From contig CANRBW010000114.1 in assembly GCA_947628975.1 (NCBI GenBank), positions 1-5,469 of the forward strand: 5,469 bases of DNA, given 5' to 3'. This stretch comes from an uncultured Oscillospiraceae bacterium. Lineage in GTDB: Bacteria; Bacillota; Clostridia; Oscillospirales; Oscillospiraceae. Positions 1 through 3,011 of the stretch are shown piece after piece. The notes under the pieces were generated by a model. It worked only from the letters and a program-made list of their open reading frames with translations. It searched no databases and was not told the origin of the DNA. Positions within the stretch are counted from its first letter, which is position 1; every line of letters begins with the position of its first letter. A program made the position numbers and the translations under genes.

Positions 1-417
1 GACGGGGAGCGCCATCGCCCGGTGATGATCCACCGGGTGGTGCTGGGCTCCATCGAGCGGTTCATCGGCGTCATCACCGAGCACTTCGCCGGGGCCTTCC
101 CCGCCTGGCTGGCGCCGGTGCAGGTGAAGGTACTCACCGTCACCGACCGGGCCGACGACTACGCCAAGGGCGTTGCCCAGGCCCTGGACGAGGCGGGCTT
201 CCGGGTGGAGACGGACCTGCGCAACGAGAAGATCGGCAAGAAGATCCGGGAGGCCACGCTGTTGAAGGTGCCCTACCTGCTGGTGGTGGGGGACCGGGAC
301 GTGGAGAACCGCACCGTCTCCGTCCGGCACCGCTCCGGGGAGGACCTGGGGGCCATGAGTCTGGACGCCTTCGCCGCCCTGCTCCGCGGCGAGGTGGACA
401 GCCTGGAGATCAAATAA
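1..417 (+). CDS. thrS: Threonyl-tRNA synthetase, C-terminal part (5' end outside window)
   Basis: Threonyl-tRNA synthetase attaches threonine to tRNA-Thr in the cytoplasm. Only the last 138 residues are present; the frame is open from base 1 to the TAA at 415-417. The fragment begins in the class II catalytic core: RPVMIH followed by GSIERF is motif 3. Window residue H11 matches the third zinc ligand (E. coli His511) and R20 the motif 3 arginine (E. coli Arg520), the same nine-residue spacing. From about residue 37 (WLAPVQVKVLTVTD) to the end is the anticodon-binding domain, with the typical DLRNEKIGKKIRE and VPYLLVVGDRDVE segments. By this alignment the protein ends a few residues short of E. 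coli ThrRS, so the C-terminus looks complete. The N-terminal TGS and editing domains, and any T-box leader, lie upstream. An internal ATG at base 22 is not the real start, because conserved sequence continues before it. The next gene begins 37 bases downstream. Confidence 0.96.
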   Translation, partial: DGERHRPVMIHRVVLGSIERFIGVITEHFAGAFPAWLAPVQVKVLTVTDRADDYAKGVAQALDEAGFRVETDLRNEKIGKKIREATLLKVPYLLVVGDRDVENRTVSVRHRSGEDLGAMSLDAFAALLRGEVDSLEIK

Positions 418-426
418 ATCAAAACA

Positions 427-443
427 GGCCCGGAGACCGGGCC
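427..443. other. 7-bp hairpin between thrS and the flavin reductase-rubredoxin gene
   Basis: GGCCCGG (427-433), loop AGA, then CCGGGCC (437-443) is a perfect 7-bp stem ending immediately before the ribosome binding site of the next gene (GGGAGGGG, 444-451). On the plus strand no T-run follows, so it is a poor intrinsic terminator for thrS. On the minus strand the same stem is followed by TGTTTTGATTTATTTG, a T-rich tail, so it could stop antisense transcription entering thrS. It might also modulate access to the adjacent ribosome binding site. The structure is seen; its function is inferred. Confidence 0.5.
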
Positions 444-454
444 GGGAGGGGACC

Positions 455-1075
455 ATGAAGGACCGAAAGGCCATGTACGCGCTGAGTTACGGACTGTTCG
501 TCCTCTCCACCAGGGACGGGGAGCGGGACAACGGCTGTATCATCAACACCGGGATGCAGGTGACCACCGACCCCAACCGGGTGGTGTTCACCGTGAACAA
601 GAGCAACGCCACCCACGATATGCTCCTGAACAGCCGCCGCTTCGCCCTGTCCGTGCTGTCCCAGGAGGCCGACTTCGCCCTGTTTCAGCGCTTCGGCTTC
701 CAGTCCGGCCGGGAGGTGGACAAGTTCGCCGGGCTGGCCGGAGTGGTCCGGGGGGAGGATCGGATCCTGCGGCCCACCCAGGGGGTGAACGCCTGGATCG
801 GCGGGCGGGTGGTCTCCACTACCGACCTGGGGACCCACACCCTCTTCCTGGCCGACGTGGAGGACGGGGACGTGCTCTCCGACGTCCCCAGCGCCACCTA
901 CGCCTACTACCAAGCGCGCATCAAGCCCAAGTCCCAGGCCCCCGCGGCGGCCACGGCCAAGCGCCGCTGGGTGTGCAAGGTCTGCGGCTACGTCTACGAG
1001 GGAGACGAGCTGCCCGCCGACTTTATCTGTCCCCTGTGCAAGCACCCCGCCAGCGACTTTGAGCCGATGGCGTGA
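455..1075 (+). CDS. Flavin reductase-rubredoxin fusion protein (Hrb-like)
   Basis: Residues 1 to about 155 resemble the flavin reductase-like, FMN-binding split-barrel family: the start MKDRKAMYALSYGLFVLST, then DNGCIINTGMQVT, and NKSNATHDMLL. A flexible Ala/Pro/Lys linker follows (about 156-171). The C-terminal rubredoxin-type iron site is CKVCGY...CPLCKHPASDFEP, with cysteines 174, 177, 192 and 195. The 14 residues between the CxxC pairs make this a short form, closer to rubrerythrin tails than to full rubredoxins. The layout matches the high molecular weight rubredoxin (Hrb) of Moorella thermoacetica, an NADH-dependent electron donor to the flavodiiron protein FprA, which reduces O2 or NO. 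That role is a family inference; no flavodiiron gene is in the window. GGGAGGGG lies just upstream of the ATG at 455, and family members begin a few residues before the YxLSYG segment, which supports this start. There are no signal peptide or membrane segments, so it should be cytoplasmic. It may be cotranscribed with thrS (37-base gap) and ends 7 bases before a strong hairpin. Confidence 0.9.
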   Translation: MKDRKAMYALSYGLFVLSTRDGERDNGCIINTGMQVTTDPNRVVFTVNKSNATHDMLLNSRRFALSVLSQEADFALFQRFGFQSGREVDKFAGLAGVVRGEDRILRPTQGVNAWIGGRVVSTTDLGTHTLFLADVEDGDVLSDVPSATYAYYQARIKPKSQAPAAATAKRRWVCKVCGYVYEGDELPADFICPLCKHPASDFEPMA

Positions 1076-1082
1076 GAGGCAA

Positions 1083-1123
1083 ACAGCGCGGAGCGCCCGC
1101 CACCGGCGGGCGCTCCGCGCTGT
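1083..1123. terminator. 19-bp perfect hairpin, likely shared bidirectional terminator
   Basis: ACAGCGCGGAGCGCCCGCC (1083-1101), loop ACC, and the exact reverse complement (1105-1123) form a 19-bp stem. It begins 7 bases after the stop of the flavin reductase-rubredoxin gene and lies 30 bases beyond the stop of the convergent minus-strand gene, the usual place for a bidirectional terminator. The tails are weak: CGTCTGTC on the plus strand and TTTGCCTCTC on the minus strand (the stem itself ends in T there). Termination may therefore rest mainly on stem strength. Confidence 0.75.
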
Positions 1124-1153
1124 CGTCTGTCCCGAAGGCCGCCCGGCGAGGGT

Positions 1154-1468
1154 TCAGGACGGGGACTCCGGCGTCAGCGCCGAAGGGCTCCCGGCGGCCT
1201 GCCAGGCGGCCCGGAGCGCCTGGGAGAACCAGGTCGGCGCGCCGTCCCGCCAGACGGCGGCCACCGCCTCCCCCTGCCAGAGATAGCACAGGTAGTCCCA
1301 GAAGTCCGCCGCCACCTCCGCCGGAGCGGTCAGGGCCTCCACCTGGGCCACCCGGACCCGCTCCCGGCCCCAGGCCAGGGTCCCGTAACGCCAGCGGGCC
1401 TCTCCCGCCTCCCGGCCGTCCTGGAGCAGGACCGCCCGGTCGGGCCGGTCCCGGCGCAGCTCCACCAT
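1154..1468 (-). CDS. Small tryptophan-rich hypothetical protein
   Basis: I do not recognise this 104-residue protein. It has seven tryptophans (26, 33, 57, 64, 73, 80, 89), one cysteine (61), no signal peptide and no convincing membrane segment, so it is probably cytoplasmic. The middle section (about 50-92), with WDYLCYLWQGEAVAAVW and WFSQALRAAW, reads as amphipathic helix or strand with regularly placed aromatics; the last dozen residues are Ser/Pro-rich. Several things suggest a real gene: codons carry G or C in third position like the neighbours, a G-rich ribosome binding site and an extended -10 promoter lie just upstream, and a strong hairpin follows its TGA. Two in-frame ATGs exist. 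I chose the one at 1468 because AGGGGGG lies 6 bases before it; the ATG at 1474 touches the G-run and would add two residues. It is divergent from miaB and convergent with the flavin reductase-rubredoxin gene. The opposite-strand frames here are low-complexity Pro/Arg shadows. Confidence 0.68.
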   Translation of the reverse strand: MVELRRDRPDRAVLLQDGREAGEARWRYGTLAWGRERVRVAQVEALTAPAEVAADFWDYLCYLWQGEAVAAVWRDGAPTWFSQALRAAWQAAGSPSALTPESPS

Positions 1469-1474
1469 GCCCAT

Positions 1475-1481
1475 CCCCCCT
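1475..1481 (-). promoter_or_regulatory. Ribosome binding site of the small minus-strand gene
   Basis: Read on the minus strand this is AGGGGGG, six bases before the ATG at 1468-1466. It decides the start in favour of that ATG over the one at 1474-1472, which has no spacing. With the predicted transcription start near 1483, the leader is only about 15 bases and the site sits almost at the 5' end of the transcript. Confidence 0.55.
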
Positions 1482-1489
1482 TTTGGGAT

Positions 1490-1518
1490 ATTCTATCACG
1501 GCGGCGCTTGTTTTGGAA
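1490..1518 (-). promoter_or_regulatory. Sigma-A-type promoter for the small minus-strand gene
   Basis: On the minus strand, -35 TTCCAA (1518-1513, three of six consensus matches), a 17-base spacer ending in TGA, and -10 TAGAAT (1495-1490, five of six matches) form an extended -10 promoter. The predicted start near 1483 gives a leader of about 15 bases before the ATG at 1468. The -35 shares base 1513 with the miaB promoter. Confidence 0.62.
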
Positions 1519-1536
1519 GAGACGATATGATAAAAT
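1508..1536 (+). promoter_or_regulatory. Sigma-A-type promoter for miaB-mutS
   Basis: TTGTTT (1508-1513) and TAAAAT (1531-1536, five of six matches to TATAAT) are separated by exactly 17 bases, and TGA directly before the -10 makes it an extended -10 promoter. Transcription should begin around 1543-1545, giving a leader of roughly 52 bases before miaB. It lies in the longest AT-rich stretch of an otherwise very GC-rich window. Confidence 0.72.
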
Positions 1537-1551
1537 ATCCCTGTATCGGCC

Positions 1552-1568
1552 CCGCCGGGACACGGCGG
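1552..1568 (+). other. 6-bp hairpin in the miaB leader
   Basis: CCGCCG (1552-1557), loop GGACA, and CGGCGG (1563-1568) form a perfect GC stem in the predicted leader, 12 bases before the miaB ribosome binding site. No T-run follows, so it does not look like a terminator. It may stabilise the 5' end of the transcript, or be chance in GC-rich DNA. Confidence 0.35.
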
Positions 1569-1580
1569 ACGGCACGGGAA

Positions 1581-1588
1581 AAGGAGGG
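1581..1588 (+). promoter_or_regulatory. Ribosome binding site that fixes the miaB start
   Basis: AAGGAGGG is a near-ideal Shine-Dalgarno sequence with 8 bases between its GGAGG core and the ATG at 1596. It rules out the far-upstream in-frame ATG at 1467, which would add 43 residues, lies upstream of the predicted promoter and inside the opposite gene, and gives sequence foreign to the family. Confidence 0.9.
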
Positions 1589-1595
1589 ACGGCCC

Positions 1596-3011
1596 ATGGC
1601 GGTGATCCGGCGCGGCGAGGAGGAGATCCGGCGGCAGAGGGAGATCTGCGCCCAGATCGCCGAGCGGAACGCGGCCAGGGCCACGGCCCCCCTGGCCCTG
1701 GTGGACACCTACGGCTGCCAGCAGAACGAGGCGGACTCCGAGCGGCTCCGGGGCTATCTGCGGGAGATGGGCTACGCCTTCACCCAGGAGGAGGACCGGG
1801 CGGACGTGATCGTCATCAACACCTGCGCCGTCCGGGCCCACGCCGAGGACCGGGTGCTGGGCAACGTAGGGGCGCTGGTCCACGCCAAGCGCCAAAAGCC
1901 CGGCCAGATCCTCTGCCTGTGCGGGTGCATGATGGGCGAGCCGGGGATGGTGGAGAAGATCCGGACCTCCTACCGCCATGTGGACCTGGTCTTCGACCCG
2001 CACTCGCTGTGGAAATTCCCGGAATTATTACAGAGAGTTATCGAAAGACGTGGCCGCGTCTTTGACACCCCCGGCGGCGACGGCTCCATCGCCGAGGGGA
2101 TCCCGGTGGCCCGGACGGGGCGGCTGAAGGCCTGGGTCAGCGTGATGTACGGCTGCGATAACTTCTGCTCCTACTGCATCGTGCCCTACGTCCGTGGCCG
2201 AGAGCGGTCCCGCCGGCCGGAGGACATCCTGGCCGAGGTGGAGGCGCTGGTGGCGGACGGCTGCCGGGACATCACCCTCCTGGGCCAGAACGTGAACTCC
2301 TACGGCAAGGACCTGGGAGAGGGGATGGACTTCCCCTGGCTGTTGGAGCGGGTGTGCGCCCTGCCGGGGGAGTTTCTGGTGCGCTTTATGACCTCCCACC
2401 CCAAGGACGCCTCGGAGCGGCTGTTCCAGGTCATGGCCCGGGAGCCCAAGATCGCCCACCACCTGCACCTCCCCTTCCAGTGCGGCAACGACCGGGTGCT
2501 GGCGGCCATGAACCGGCGCTACACCGCCGCCCATTACCTGGAGCTGGTGGAGAAGCTCCGCGCCTACCTCCCCGACATCGTGCTCACCAGCGACGTGATC
2601 GTGGGCTTTCCCGGCGAGACCACGGCGGAGTTCGAGGACACCCTGCGCCTCATCGAGAAAGTGCGGTTCGACGCGCTGTTCACCTTTATCTACTCCCCCA
2701 GGGAGGGCACGCCGGCGGCCAAGCTGCCCGACGTGCTCACCGCCGAGGAAAAGCAGGCCAACTTCCAGCGCCTGGTGGACGCCCAGAACGCCATCTCCCA
2801 CCAGATCCACCAGGGGTACATCGGCCGGACCTTCCGCTGTCTCATCGACGGGGTGGGGACCGACCCGCGCAACAACCTGACCGCCCGGACCAACTCCGGG
2901 CGGCTGGTCCACCTGTCCGGGCCGGAGTGTCTGGTGGGGCAGTTCCGGGACCTGGTCATCGAGGACGCCACCACCTGGGCGCTGTTCGGCCGGCTGAAGG
3001 AGGACGGGTAA
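1596..3011 (+). CDS. miaB: tRNA-2-methylthio-N6-dimethylallyladenosine synthase MiaB
   Basis: MiaB is a radical-SAM methylthiotransferase that converts i6A37 to ms2i6A37 in tRNAs reading codons that begin with U. From the ATG at 1596 the protein has 471 residues, close to E. coli MiaB (474). The N-terminal methylthiotransferase domain (about 34-140) carries the three ligands of the auxiliary 4Fe-4S cluster: C41 in DTYGCQQNEADS, C77 in NTCAVR and C111 in CGCMM. The radical-SAM domain (about 177-400) has C187, C191 and C194 in CDNFCSYC, then GQNVNSYG and SDVIVGFPGET. The C-terminal TRAM domain (about 408-469) binds tRNA. The GCQQNEADSE and YVRGRERSR signatures favour MiaB over the relatives RimO and MtaB. 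It is first in an operon: its TAA touches the mutS ATG, and the mutS ribosome binding site lies within its last codons. Codons 143-152 form an unusual AT-rich patch (GAA TTA TTA CAG AGA GTT ATC GAA AGA CGT), although the encoded protein remains family-like. Confidence 0.95.
   Translation: MAVIRRGEEEIRRQREICAQIAERNAARATAPLALVDTYGCQQNEADSERLRGYLREMGYAFTQEEDRADVIVINTCAVRAHAEDRVLGNVGALVHAKRQKPGQILCLCGCMMGEPGMVEKIRTSYRHVDLVFDPHSLWKFPELLQRVIERRGRVFDTPGGDGSIAEGIPVARTGRLKAWVSVMYGCDNFCSYCIVPYVRGRERSRRPEDILAEVEALVADGCRDITLLGQNVNSYGKDLGEGMDFPWLLERVCALPGEFLVRFMTSHPKDASERLFQVMAREPKIAHHLHLPFQCGNDRVLAAMNRRYTAAHYLELVEKLRAYLPDIVLTSDVIVGFPGETTAEFEDTLRLIEKVRFDALFTFIYSPREGTPAAKLPDVLTAEEKQANFQRLVDAQNAISHQIHQGYIGRTFRCLIDGVGTDPRNNLTARTNSGRLVHLSGPECLVGQFRDLVIEDATTWALFGRLKEDG
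2014..2063 (+). other. AT-rich patch with two palindromes inside miaB
   Basis: This short stretch differs from its surroundings in base and codon use. It contains AATTCC-C-GGAATT (2014-2026), a perfect 6-bp inverted repeat. It also contains AAAGACG (2044-2050) pairing with CGTCTTT (2057-2063), a perfect 7-bp stem extendable by one T-G pair to close on a GGCC tetraloop. It lies at the junction between the N-terminal and radical-SAM domains. The structures are visible; any function is unknown. Confidence 0.45.
2997..3003 (+). promoter_or_regulatory. mutS ribosome binding site inside the end of miaB
   Basis: AAGGAGG is a full-consensus Shine-Dalgarno sequence 8 bases before the mutS ATG at 3012, formed by the codons for the last residues of MiaB (KEDG). 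The TAA at 3009-3011 directly abuts the ATG, so mutS translation is probably coupled to that of miaB. It confirms the mutS start. Confidence 0.9.

Larger units (their letters stand above)
1485..1541. repeat. Inverted repeat enclosing both divergent promoters
   Basis: GGGATATTCTATCA (1485-1498) and TGATAAAATATCCC (1528-1541) are reverse complements at 13 of 14 positions, separated by 29 bases. The single mismatch falls inside the -10 hexamers. Each arm holds one promoter's extended -10 element, and the symmetry centre is base 1513, where the two -35 hexamers meet. It may be an operator for a dimeric regulator, or simply two copies of the same strong extended -10 in mirror orientation. Confidence 0.7.

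Noticed and set aside
419..1045. A 208-codon minus-strand frame opposite the flavin reductase-rubredoxin gene
   Set aside because: It is Gly/His/Val low-complexity antisense sequence; the plus strand encodes a protein with clear flavin reductase and rubredoxin motifs.
1072..1530. A plus-strand frame of 152 codons opposite the small hypothetical gene
   Set aside because: It is a Pro/Arg/Ala-rich shadow with runs of proline, passes through the terminator stem and has no convincing ribosome binding site; the minus-strand frame has mixed composition and proper signals.
1526..1531. TATGAT as an alternative -10 for miaB
   Set aside because: It would leave only 12 bases to TTGTTT; TAAAAT at 1531-1536 gives the ideal 17-base spacer and a TGN extension.
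1467..1595. A 43-residue N-terminal extension of MiaB from the ATG at 1467
   Set aside because: The ATG is upstream of the predicted promoter and inside the divergent gene, has no ribosome binding site, and the ATG at 1596 has an excellent one and gives the usual family length.
1023..2003. A 326-codon minus-strand frame across the end of the flavin reductase-rubredoxin gene, the control region and miaB
   Set aside because: It crosses the terminator hairpin and the divergent promoters and gives Gly/Pro-rich repetitive sequence; it conflicts with better-supported genes on both sides.
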